This document shows, piece by piece, positions 33,501 to 45,660 of a stretch of 64,000 nt of DNA. The number at the start of each line of letters is the position of its first letter. The stretch's first letter is position 1. The translations under genes were made by a program, and so were the position numbers. The notes under the pieces are model-generated. The model did not search any database, was not told the DNA's origin, and saw only the letters and a list, made by a program, of their open reading frames with translations. The DNA lies in the NCBI RefSeq assembly GCF_021134715.1, contig NC_060023.1:4836001-4900000 (forward strand). Reading direction: 5' to 3'. The DNA is from Daphnia pulex. Taxonomy: Eukaryota > Arthropoda > Branchiopoda > Diplostraca > Daphniidae.

Positions 33501-36500
33501 TTATAGGACGCAGTTGCTGTTTTGGCCGTAAAGGACTTTGAGCTCTCGGTAGATCGCCGATCTGATGATGGCCGACTGTTTCTTAGCCATGGCATCCCGC
33601 AGTGGCTCCCGACGAGGTATTTTAACACCGGGTCGATGCACCAAGAAGGCGTTGTCCAATATCATAAAGTCGTAGTCCAGCACACACAACGCGTAACCCT
33701 TTGAAGAATCAACCGAAAGAAAAACAAAAAACAACGATGAATATATCGGCGTCACGGAAATCTAACCAGCAGCCTCAAGGCAAGTGCTGATCACGATCAA
33801 AAATGTACCTGCGTCATTTTATCGCTTTTGCCTTCCCACGTGAGTCGCTCGTCGTAGAGCGGATCGTCCTGTGTGCCGATGTAGATGGGCTCCCAGCGCT
33901 GGTAAGGCTTGTGTCGCTTGGCAATGTGGAAGACGTGCAGGCCATCTGTGACGTTGGCCACCAACCATTCTTTCGATTTCGGAACAGAGTGGCAATACGA
34001 GCAGACTTTCTGGTGGAACGGAACCGCTAGTCCGGCCTTAAGTTTCTCAACCTATTTGGAGTTTAGTTCAGATGGTATAGTGCGGTTTTTTTTTGAGGAA
34101 CTAGGTTATATGCTCAATATTCGGCCCTATATCTAGTTATTTCTTATTTTTACATGAAATGGTGATTCAAACATGGTTACTAGAATTTGGTTTTGAAAGA
34201 AATCTCATTCAACTAGCTTTTAAACTAATAATATTCAATATTACGCTGTTTCTACCAAAATAAACTATTAAAATTTGAATTCAAAATCTTTAGTATAGAA
34301 AGAAAAAATCAAAATTAAGTGAATTACCAGTTCAGTCTTTGATGATGGCACGGTCTGATTGCGATAGACTTCGAAGATTGGCAGGACAAAGACTTTGGGG
34401 CGACCCAGGTGGAGAACCGACTCGTTGCGACGCAACATGTCAAAGAAAAGTCGTACCATATCCAGACTTGGATACAATTCGGCATCCGACGCCAAGATGT
34501 AGTGGGTTGGGGCATTCTGCCGAGCAACGTTCCGTAAAAGGTTCACCGGGTATGTCAGATTCATCGTCTATTTTTTTTAAGAAAAGAAAATAAAAGAAAA
34601 GCCAAAAAGTCAACAATCTGTCTCTTTATTTGTTACGGTATTTGTTCAGAAATCAGAGAAGCGTGAAGCAAAAAAATGGAAATTATATGCGTTTCACGGT
34701 GGTGACACGTTGACGATAAAAAACCAAACAAACAAAAACAAGACTAACCACTTCCCGCGTTTTTTGGAATACGCAACAAGCCAACAACCACAATGAGTCT
34801 CGGAAGTGGCCAAAAATTCCAAGGATTTTTCCAGCCATCCGACAACTAATAATGAGATGATTCTAACCTGTTTGAATGTTTTCTGCGGTGGCGTTGACCA
34901 AGGGGCCGGTTGGTCACAGTCGACGATCGGTAGCCCGTCGCTGTCCAGTTCCACATTGTTCGACCCCATCGTCGTTTCCCTGGCTTGATTCGATGATCCT
35001 GAATCCGAGGAGCGCCGGACGCGGAGAACAGCTTGTCCGTTGGAAGAACGAGCCTGACAAAATTACGGAGAAAATTTTATGATGAATTCATCAAGTGGAA
35101 CACAGACGGAGAACATCATCAAATGAACAAGCGACGTGAGAAGGAATTTCCTCGAAAGTTCTCCAATTTCCACCTGATTATTCTCTGTTTTATTGGTTTG
35201 ACGGATTGGCGTCATTTGTATGTGTGTTATGGAAATCAGAACGAGTGCCAACGAGGAAAAAGGAAACTAGAAGACGGTTTAGATCTACATTCACGAGATG
35301 AATCAAATGTGCCCAGTCATGAAATCGCAGACCGACGAGAGAGTCTTGCACGGCGCTTTATAGAACTGCTGGTCATCTGAAACAACAATGTGGCCTACTA
35401 GAAACTCAATCCGATTTGTAAGAGCGTGCCAGTATATAGAACTATATAGCTACGTGCATTCCGGGAAAAAAAGTTCAAAATCTAACACAGTCGCAAATGA
35501 CGCTGGTTTCAATCGTGATATGCGAGTCTACCCATTACACATAGTGGTGGCCTGGTGGGCGTCCTTTTGCTCACATTTCAAGCGTGATGAAACATTATCC
35601 TATTTTTTTCAGATTTTCTCACATGCGCATTGAAATTAGCTTTTTCCCCCTTGTAATAAAGTCGTGTTCGACTGGTTCTCTCGGCACAGTTTCCGATGAA
35701 TTTCTATGGTTTGACCGCCCCACATCTTGAAATTTTATACACGCAACTTTGGGTGGCTGCTGTCGGTTGCAATGCCGGCCGGGCAGCACAAGCGACACCC
35801 CGATTGTTAATGGAATTGACTTCACGCTCTCGGCTCCCACCGTGCTGCAAGTGCTGTACGTGCGAACTGAACGCCAGCATTGAGAGAAACGGTTAATAAC
35901 TAATTGAACACAAAGGTCTAACCTGTCCCGAGCTCAAGCGTTCGCATGGCAGAAGAAACGAGAAGAAAAGAGAGTTTATCCGTGTTGTGTTATTCTCGTT
36001 ATTCTTTTCATATTATCTAACAGTCGGCGTCTAACTGCACAAACTGCATGGCAGGAGCTCGTAACAATGAATCAAGAGTTACCATGACGACTCGCTTGTT
36101 GTCCTGCGTCTCGGGCGTAGCGGTGGAGAGACCGTTGACGGCCGACGTTTGTAGCGGTGATCGTGTGGTCGGCGGCCCTTGCTGCGAGTGGAGTTTGCGC
36201 AAAACGGTGGGGAAGTGGCGCTCATCCAGGACGAGATGGAAGGAAACTCGTTGTCGAATGTCGGGTCCCGTACACTGGCGCAAGTAGGCCATGCTGCGAA
36301 TGGCCGACTCGTAGTCGCTTCCCGGCGTGTAGACGGCCACCGACAGCGGGCCGTCCCAGCGTCGGGTGAGCGGAACGATGTTGTCCAGGAAGGTGATGTC
36401 ACCGTGAGTCGTGTACGTGATGGACTCGTTGCAGTGGTAGGCTTTCTCGGCAGGCACGTAGTGGTTGAGGATCCAGTAGGATCCGCGTTGGGAGTAGCTG

Positions 36501-36961
36501 AAATGCCGCTCGCGATCCTGGCAGTCGATGCCCAGGTCGGACGGGCGAGGGGGGTCCGTTGTCTCCGTTAGAGTGCTGCTGACCGGCAGTTGCTGGTCGC
36601 CGCTGGTCGTCGAACTGGCCTCCGTTTCGATCTCCACCGTGGAGAACTGAGACGGAGATGACGAGAGGAGGACGTTGGTGGAGGCCGGAGCTTCTCTGAC
36701 GGCCGTTTCCGTCTCGGCGTTGCTGTTGTAAACGATTTGAACGCCGGACGGCAAGTTGACATTGTCCGAGTAGATGGGGTTGAGCCCGCCAGCACCACCG
36801 CCTCCGCCCGAGCCACTGCCGCCACCATTGCCACTGTTTTGGGCCGCTTGCAAGGCCACGTAAGTCAAGACACAAAAGTTGAGGAACAGCGAGGCTCTGA
36901 TGAGCATCCGCCGGTGGAAAAACATGGCGCTCGGCTTGAAGTAAGATAACATGACGGCCAT
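33501..36961 (-). CDS. B4GAT1-like GT49 glycosyltransferase, five coding exons, 581 aa
   Basis: Exons on the minus strand, all phase 0: 36961-36083, 35053-34868, 34567-34328, 34051-33809 and 33698-33501 (TAA). It is a type II membrane layout: a short cytoplasmic start, one hydrophobic anchor ('ASLFLNFCVLTYVALQ', about residues 23-40), then a Gly-rich and Ser/Thr-rich stem. The catalytic part has 'YVPAEKAYHCNESITYTTHG', 'FLDNIVPLTRRWDGPLSVAV', 'NLTYPVNLLRNVAR', 'SDAELYPS', 'VCSYCHS', 'WEPIYIGTQDDPLYDERLTW' and 'GYALCVLDYDFMILDNAFLV'. These are hallmarks of the B4GAT1/LARGE-C family (GT49). The human enzyme adds glucuronic acid while building matriglycan on alpha-dystroglycan in the Golgi. The metal site, DxD in human B4GAT1, reads D-A-E here. 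It is a member of an arthropod expansion or the orthologue; I cannot tell which, so no symbol is given. The junction of exons 1 and 2 is the least certain. Confidence 0.9.
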
Positions 36962-37044
36962 ATTGGTTGGCGATTAAAAAGCAGCGCTGCGTTGACGGTG
37001 TAATAGTATCAGCTGTCTTGAAGAAATTCACAATGCCTCAAGCT

Positions 37045-37460
37045 CCTGTTCAAATCAAATTTAAAAAATGTTGTTATTTTGATTAAATTTGAAAATTACA
37101 AATTTTTAATTCAGCAATAGTTTTAATCGAATATCTTTATGAAATTCGAACAACAGTTTAAAAAAACAAGTCAAATGTTTAGCAGGAAAACTTTATCAGT
37201 ATGTGGGTTTGCCGGTTTGGCATTAGCCGAGCTGTCCTGAAACCTCTAACGGGAGAGAAAGTCCCTTTTCAATTTTCTATTCCATTTCCACGAAACTTGT
37301 CATGTGTGTCTACTAGACCGGCTTACCCGAGTGAACGAGGCACACATATAGCAGCTAGAGTGTAGTAACCAGTGTAGTATTGATCAATCGAGCAGGTAAA
37401 CAAACACTATACTGTTGGGCTTGGACGGACCTATACAGAATGAGTGGGGGTTTATAAAGC
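37045..37460 (-). promoter_or_regulatory. Candidate promoter and 5' UTR exon of the GT49 gene
   Basis: On the minus strand TATAAA (37456-37451) is followed by a stretch that could be a first exon (about 37425-37327) ending at a strong donor (GG|GTAAGC, 37326). An acceptor TTTGAACAG ends at 37046, so the second exon would begin at 37045 and run into the start codon at 36961. No upstream ATG was found in the short leader of the second exon. Inferred from signals only. Confidence 0.5.
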
Positions 37461-40400
37461 GACTGGTCACAGTCACACAGCCGTGGCACTCGTTGGACGC
37501 GAGAGCTGACGGAGACGACATCACCAGTCCGTGCCACGTCCTGAACTGAGCGACTCGACACACCAACGTTGGGGAGTTGTCGTGAACGAAACCCATTACA
37601 CAGTTCAAGATATGACAATATTCCATTGTGTGATTCGACGTTCGCTCGCGAGCACCACCCCGTTGTTACAAAGTGCTACTATTCACTTGTGCGAGCAAAA
37701 CAAAAATAAGGGAATGGCGACAGTAATCAATACTTTGACCCCAAATTAAATTCATGAAAAGAAAACGAATTACATTATAAGTTTACTCCACCCTAACCTG
37801 ATTTCGAGAACAACAGAAAATTGACACTGCTGTCGGCCAGGAGTCCAGGACTATAGATAAATGTATCCAGTAAGCATCACGTATCGGTACGGGAGTATTT
37901 GAACAATCGTTAGAAAAACAATTAGATAATCTTGCAGATAACATAGTATTAGGCCGGTTCTTGGCTGACGAGGAACGTCGACGCTTGATTAAGTTTGAAA
38001 CACGGAGTCATTAAAACGAACACTTTCTACAACAGGTTTTTTCGCTCTTTCTTCTTCTTTAAAAAAGAAAAGAAGACAAAAAAAAAACCCGAAAGAGGAG
38101 CAACAACAATAGTAAATGTGTTTTAGAGTTTTAGAGTGAAGAGTAGTAGGAAGTGAAAGCAACAATTCGAGTTGTTATCGCACGCAACATCAGCCATCTG
38201 GACACAGGCGTCTAAAGAAAGAAAAGAAAAAGAAAAAGAAAAAAAAAAGAAACGAGAAGAAGAGAACAGCAGCAGCGATTCACTATAGGTTTTTTCAGGG
38301 GAGAGCATCCTGTTTCGTTTGGGCGAAATCTTCAACCTCAACCTACTTTTGGGACATTCCAGGTAGGAAAGCAAAGCGAAAAGTAGGGAAACACGTATAT
38401 ATTCTTCTTATACCATATAGCCTACTGCCTACCTTGTTATATAAGACTATAGTCAATTCGTATCTCATTCCACATAATGACGGTCGGAATGAATTTCAGT
38501 CTGGTCATTTAAAATTGAGAAGTTCTCACCTTATCATCACGTTACATCGACGAAAAAACGCGATGTGTGGCGCCCACATATTTCTCGGATCAACGTAACT
38601 TTCACTAGGGCATGGTAACGTTAACATGCGAGTCCGAAAAAGATGATGACGGAGCAACAAAAAACTCGAACCACACGGCCGCCCTGAGACAGCGAGACTG
38701 ACCGTCAGATAATATCGAGCGAAAGGAAATATCTGCTGTTCTGCTGTTCTTCTATAATCTATCCTTGAAGGCGCAATTGTTTGTTCAAACTATTGGCCAA
38801 TTTAGACTTGAAATGACGCTGTGATTTGTGTTGTATAGTAGTTTTTCTGTTGTTTTTAGTTTTTACAATTGTAGTGGCCAGCACGCCAAAGAAAATGAGG
38901 CCGAAAGATGAAAGAAAAAGAAGATGAAGTAGAAAACAAGAGCCGCTTTCTCTTCTGCTGGCCACGCCATAACAGAAAATTCCCCCCAACAAGTCTATGG
39001 GGCGTGGACTACCTGAGAGGATAGACTCCAATCCCTACCCAAAAGAGAGAGAGAGAGAGAGAGAGAGACTCGCACTTTCTATTCTTTTCCCGTTGACTTG
39101 TTTTCGTAAACGACAGCTCTAAAACTCACCAATTGGTCAACTGAGAAAAAACATTGCTCAACCGAAGACGCTCATCACATCAAGTCGAACAAAGAGAAGA
39201 ACCACCGTGTAAATTACCCCGATGGAACGCAAATAGTCGCGAGCAGAATTGTTGGACGTCTTTTCGGTCACCCGCCACCGCCGCCACCACGGCCGCTGTT
39301 TCCGGTGTTGAAACCAGGTAGATAGACGCCAAGTTGTTTTGCTAGCGACCGCAAAGCCAACGTTTTCCCGACTTCAAGGTTGCGTCTCTCCTCTACGTCA
39401 GCAGTAACACCACCCCTTTTGCCTTTTGATTCACGACGGCATCCTTCTGAAGGTTGTTGGCTTTTTCTGATGCATACATATTGTTGTTGGACCTGGTTTG
39501 AATGCTCTCCCTCCCCCCCCCCTTCTGCTGGTCATACTTCTTCCTCTTTGACTCGAGGCCATTCCTGACGACATGCGCATCGTGCGAATCATCCGTGTTC
39601 TTCACACATCAAGAAACAAGAACTAGCCTTGGCTGCCATTGGAGAAGAAGAAGAAGAAGAACCACTGCGAGTTTGGCCCCGTCCAAAATAATCGAAGGCA
39701 GCCCTAGTTATCAGTTTTCCAGCACCAAGCACCAACGGCGCTTACCGTTTTTTTCCCAGCATTCCGGCGGCGACGCGCCAGCGGCACAGAGAAAAAAAAA
39801 ACAACAAAAACAATCGCAATCCAAAACGAAATCAAAACACTATGAAACGTAACTAACCCCGAAACAACAATCGATTGAAATCCACCTTTTAAACGCGCAC
39901 CCCGCACAAAAGAAATCAAAGAAAAGAAAGAAAAAGTCTTTTGTGTCAACTGCTGCGACGACGAGGCCACAAAATTCTTGAAATGACAAGTTGGGAAATG
40001 ATAAATCAAGAAACCGACGTCAGCAGCGCAACCTTGTAACTACTTGAATGAATTTCCCGACTCCTTGTGCGGCCACATCAGAGAGCCGATTTGATTTCTG
40101 TTTGGCTTTTTTTTTTAAATTTCTATTTTTCTAAAACTGTGTCTCTCCCAAACCCCCCCATCTCTCTCGCCTTCCTTTTTCTTACAAGTGGCCTTCTTCT
40201 TAATGACTCTCGAGAATATCGCGACGCTCTCCGCCCGAATTAAAGTCAGTCGAGCGTCGCCCGGCGACCGCACGGAATCCTCCTTCACCGTTCCGCCAAC
40301 CGCCGAAATTCACCACCGAGTCCCCACCACCATTATATATATCTATTTTTTTGTAAGACGGGATTTTCTCATTGGAGTGGCTCACATTTCTATCATCTGT

Positions 40401-43400
40401 TAGAAAACAAAAGGCAACAAGGAACACACGGTGCAGTGGGCCAAGGGGGGGCTCAAGTGGGTCACTGGGCATCGGTATAAAAACACAACAATTCAAAGTC
40501 GATACCGGGTCTCTTATAGGTAGGCAGTTTTTAAGAGGTGATGAATATTCCTTGGGATGTTTGACCTTTTTGGCTTTTGAAAAGAGGTCATCGGCGCTCT
40601 GCCATTGAGGGAAAGCAAGCGCTGCAACTCCGATATATAGACAACGTGAAATGTACTACTCAGCTACATAGCAAAGCTCTTTCGTCTATAGAGTCTCTGG
40701 TCTAGGGATCACAAGGAAGGGACGGACCCAACTCTACCTGCATTTGAGTGAATTATGACTCTTTTCAAGCACCCCCAGGCAAAAGTTGGTCCATCCAAAA
40801 AAAGAGTCTCAGGTATGAATAGAAGATGCCAGAGTTTGCGTCAGTGAAATAATTTTCCAAGGAAAACGGAACTTACTAAATAATCGGAATATGTAAACAG
40901 ACTCGCCTGAGTTGGTGTCAAAATTGTTAGGTCAATGCTTGTGAGTCGGTAGACCGCTGAACTGAATGAAAACGATTTTAGCCTTGAAAATAGTCAAAGA
41001 AGAAAAAAACAAACATAAAAGACAACAGAGTGACGATGAACAGACAGAACAGTCAACTGGAAAGAATGGACCGCAAAAGGAAACTTAAACGAGACAATAC
41101 GAAATGAGTTTCCCTCTCAGGACGTACAGAGGAATGTTTTAAACAAGAGAAAATCCTCCCAGAAAAGAAAAAAAATATATTTATACATTATTAAATAAAA
41201 GCTTCTTTTTTCTTATTTTCTTTTCTTGAAGAGGAGACCCTGAACAGCCCTCATTTTCCAGAGAGGGAAAATAAAAAAGGGAGTTGTATCGAGACTGAAG
41301 AGAAAGTGGTTGCTAAGCTCTAGCAGCAACAACAACAGCTCCATACCATACACCTTTTTAGCCTTGTCCTGCAGCTAAGAAATCGTCATTCGAATACCGA
41401 CAGTTGTTATAGAACCCGTTCGAACGACAGGAAGCCATTTCCATAATGGGAACTTCGCCAAAGCTAAAGGAGTAATAATGAGAGAATTTAACAAATAAAG
41501 ACAAAAAGAAAAAGAAAAAAAAAACGACTCCCGGTATCAAGCCAATGCCAAATAAAGTCGTTTGGTCAACAGTCTAAACAAGTTCTAGCGGTTTTCCGTG
41601 TTGAAATTCTCATCAAAATGTCGAGATGTATTTGGATTTTAAATTCATCTCCGACGACAACGAGTCAACGACAAATGATTATTCAACAATGGGTTTTCCC
41701 CGAACGTGAAAAATCAAAATCAGTGACTAATCTATTTGGTATTCCTTTTGAAAAGAAGAATTAATTCCTTCCCGCATAATCGTCGCGAGAAATAAAAGGG
41801 CGCTGACATCTTAAAGAAACTCTTGCCCTGTCTCTGTCTGAAAATACCATTCTCAATTTTTTAAATCTTGACTTTCGGAATATTTTGAAATAATATTGTG
41901 GGTATAGTCAAGTTCACGACGACCACCTTCCTCTGTGTGTACTCTCTAAAAAACTTTTGCTACATGTTTTAATGCGAGCGAAGTAGTAAATAAGGAGTCG
42001 TAAAAACGAGGAGCTGCACCACCAAGTTCCAGATTAATCGAAGTGGATGATTCAACCGTGTGCCATTGCCTCCTGTGTTTAGACCTTGACATTTTTCAAT
42101 TCCACAAAGAAAGAAGAAGAAGAAAAAAAGATATAAAAACGACATGGAAGGAAAAAAAAACCCTGGCGGCGGATCGGCGTCGTTGCTCCGGGGCAGGCAA
42201 ATGCGCTTTTGTCTGGAGAGCATCGCACAGCTAGAAATAAAAAAAAAACAAAAAAAAAACTTTTGCCCAGTTCAGACCTCCTTTTTCAGACTTGCATGCT
42301 AGATTATTATCCGGCGCCCTTACTACAATTTTCGTCATCTTTTTCTTCTTCTGCCGCCTGGAAATTTGGTAATTCGATGCCCTCCAGGGTGTTTATAAAA
42401 AGTTATACCTGGTCGAATAAAGTGTTTCCTCTCAGAGCCCAAAAGAAGGTTAGACTGTGAATGCTTTAAATGAATGGAATAGCCTTGTTTTTAACTCTTT
42501 GCTAGCTTGAGGCAGATAGCATCTTATAATCTTCCCAAAAATATACGTACATTTATATATATACAGCCCCCGTCAGGTGTTTGAACTGTCATATAATTTT
42601 ATAGAAATTAGTTCAACAAACCCAAGGTACACACACAGTGGCAAACAATCCAAGACCAAGGTCGGACTTGATTCGTTCATTTTTTCATCGAAATAGCACA
42701 ACACGTGAGATCTGGTCACATACCAAAATTGCTTCCCAATCACGACCGAAACCCAACAATAATTATCTTACCAAATAATCGTTTTAAGGTTTTTCCCCCC
42801 TTTATTTTTTTTTTAGTTATTTTTTTCGTTCAAACGGTTTGTATGATTGGCTACTTCCGGCACCACAAAACAATAGTGTAATCAAATAACAGTGGAAGAA
42901 CTCTATATAACTTGATGCTAATACAATAAATCAAGACACTCTCACGCCCACGTTGTGTGGGTTCAAATATTCTTTAAAAACCTGAAGGACAAAATGGACG
43001 CCGGCGATAATTCAAATGAAGGCGTCGATGTCTTAGAAACCCTTTGAAAATAAGCACGATATCTTCTTCATTGAGAGAAGGGATGACGTAGCCAACAGGT
43101 CATCACATTGTGCTGTCTCTCCCTCACACGATATTTTTGTTTCTTTTTTCCTTTTTTCTCTCGAGGGGCTAAAAAGGAAAATCGTGACTGAAGACCAAAT
43201 CACTTTCAGGCACACACACGATGCCCAAGGTTAGAGAAGCATTATTTTCGTTCAATCCGACAAATGTCCCTGAAACATTCGGAAGTGTATATCCTAGAAA
43301 GGGGCCTTTGCGATGGAGCGCTATACCGCACGGCACGGTGTGCCTAGCACTGCGCCGCGTCCTTCAAGGTGTACCAGTGCCAAACAACAGACTGTGGCCG

Positions 43401-45350
43401 TTCCACTCGGTAGAAATAAGTTCCTTGTATCCATCATTACACTAGGTAATTGCGATGTCGCAATGACTCGGACATTTGCTTTAAGGTCGTCCCTCTCTTG
43501 CGAAAAAGAAAAGAAAATGGCAGTCACGAATTTAGCGAAAGAATGTTTAGCTTCTTTAAAGGAATAATCTAAAGGTTTTGGGGCTGGTTGGTGATGAGAG
43601 CTAGGTGGTACCCCTCGCACGTATTTGGTCACACGATAACAGTGTAAAATACAATGCTGCCAGCCCTATACAGTTCGTCAGCTGCAAGGCCACAAAGTCC
43701 AATGGTGCAACAGTCTGATGACGACGTCTTATTACCTATTCTGTCTGTTCCTTAGGCGAGAGAAACCGTATCTTATTGTTACAAAAAAATTTAAAAATCA
43801 TAGAAATAGTTGGCACGAGAAAAACAAGAACTCGCCTGCACGGATTGTAGAGAAAACAGAAAGTACACATAACTAGAATGTGTTTTTGGTCGAAAATGAC
43901 TGTTCATTTTCGAGTTCATCCTATTCGAAAGAAAAAAGAAAAAAAAAAAAAAGAACTGTAAAAGAAACACCAGGCATTAGCCTCTTCGGAATTTTGTTTC
44001 CTCGCGTGGTCAGTTTCGAACGAGAAAATTCCAAAAAATCTAAACCCGGATCTACAACATTACCACCAGTGAATTTGTCTAGTTTGGCAGCGCTTCTTTA
44101 CAAAAAGAAGATTACAAGTTAGAAAATAGAAACTCTGCTACGTATATTATTAATTTGGCGCATCTAGCAGCAGCCAGAGTAAAAGTCATAAGGAAACAAA
44201 CTTGAATCAATGGTATACCCTCCCAATCTTGCGGGGTGAAAACCTGAATTTCTTCTACGGCGGGTCATTTCATCTCTTTCTATTATTTCCTTTGGAGAAA
44301 ACTATGAGGAACAGTTTTCTCATAGAGTTAGGTATACTAACGGTTTGGGCGATGCTGTGTGTCGAGTCACATGTCATACGGTAAAAGCCAAAAAAACTAA
44401 AAACAAAAACAAAAAACAAAACTACTTTTTTCTTTCTAAAAAACTGGATTTTCAGGTAAACAAGTAGAACTGAAATCGTGATTGTCTTTCGTTTTCAAGT
44501 ACTTTCCCCTCTCTCGGCAGAGTTTAAAGACCTATCATGATTGAGACGACGCTTGATGATTTCAAAATGCTTAATCACTGGTATACCAAGAGAGGGGTTT
44601 CAACAAACATTAATTACTTATATAATAACTGCTGGCGCAAGCCATCCAGTAGATAATAAGACGTGCGATTAGTGGTAAAAACAAGTTACTTCCGGATTAT
44701 CAGGCAACTCTGGCAACTGCCTGGTTCAAACGTTACACGTAATTTGGTTTTTAAATAGCTGAAATGATTGAAGAAGAGAAAGAGAGTAGAAATAGACAGT
44801 TTTTGGGAAACAGAAAAGAAATTTCAACTGCGATGTTTTTTTTGTTTTTTTTTTTTTTTTAGATAACGGAAGAGAAAATTGTTTCGCATGTGATTTCATT
44901 AATCCATAAGAATATTTTAGAAAAGTCTGATGTTCAGCGATTTTCAGATAATTCAAACTGGTTTTGAGATGCGTGCACGTAATTTCTCTGATATGCCATT
45001 CGCCATTTCAGATATTAAAGATTATCACAAAAAGTCAATTCCTCCACATCCCTTTGTGTTTTTTTCCTGAATAAAAATGGACTCGTCGTCACAGTGTCGC
45101 CATATCCGCAGATTATTATCGGACAAATAATTTTGAAAAAATCTCGTAAACATTTCCCGTGTACAAGCCAAAAAAATAAATCTTTGCCAATTCCAAGGCT
45201 TCGCGGTGTCTTGGAATGAAGCTGAAGTGTAGGTTTCCTGTTCATATTATATTGCTAACATTGAGGCAACGCACAAATTTAGATAGAGCAAGCTAGCGAG
45301 CCCTTTTTTATTTTATTTTATTCTATTTTTTTTGTGTGTGGAGTCGCGGG
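37461..45350. other. Noncoding region upstream of the GT49 gene
   Basis: About 8 kb with no convincing coding exon on either strand. It has purine-rich runs, several A/T homopolymers, a (GA)n microsatellite at about 39044-39068 and GC-richer islands near 39240-39330 and 40220-40330, which could be untranslated exons or enhancers. Short frames here are low-complexity or shadows. TATA-like words (for example GGTATAAAAAC at about 40474) have no supported gene. Confidence 0.5.
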
Positions 45351-45373
45351 CTCTCTCTCTCTCTCTCTCTCTT
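45351..45373. repeat. (CT)n microsatellite
   Basis: About 11 CT units, interrupted at the 3' end. It is the source of the Glu-Arg run in a spurious minus-strand frame. Confidence 0.85.
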
Positions 45374-45532
45374 TCTCGGCTCGCATAGATTAAAAATAAG
45401 TCCTTTGCCAAGCTGTGCGTGCATGCTAGACGGACCATGCAGTATGTGTACAAGTGTTTACACTTTTTTAATAATAACGTAGTAGTAGTATATATGGATA
45501 TTTCGAGTCGGCTGCTGCCAAAGTCAACGTAC

Positions 45533-45660
45533 CTTGCAGAGAGGCACATCCAGACAGCATTAGAGGCAAATAGCGCCACGGGATAAATTGGTGTCTTGGT
45601 TCGATGACTGTGAAGTAATGTCAAACATTCGAGGGGAATGCGAACTACCAGCAAGGACTC
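45533..45660 (-). other. Possible isolated exon, unknown gene
   Basis: On the minus strand an acceptor (TTATTACGCAG) is followed by 128 open bases and a good donor (CAAG|GTACGT). The translation ('LLVVRIPLECLTLLHSHRTK') matches no family I know. It could be an untranslated exon of the GT49 gene or chance. Confidence 0.2.

Noticed and set aside
33803..34136. Plus-strand ORFs over GT49 exon 4
   Set aside because: The minus-strand reading gives a conserved family sequence; the plus frames do not.
36048..36571. Plus-strand ORFs antisense to the GT49 first exon
   Set aside because: Antisense shadows of a well-supported glycosyltransferase exon.
36399..37031. 210-codon minus-strand ORF overlapping the GT49 first exon
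   Set aside because: It has no ATG start, is an alternative frame of GC-rich coding DNA, and its Arg/Gln-rich composition is that of a shadow.
45346..45654. 113-codon minus ORF with a Glu-Arg run
   Set aside because: The run is the translated CT microsatellite; only a short internal part has splice signals and is listed as a weak possible exon.
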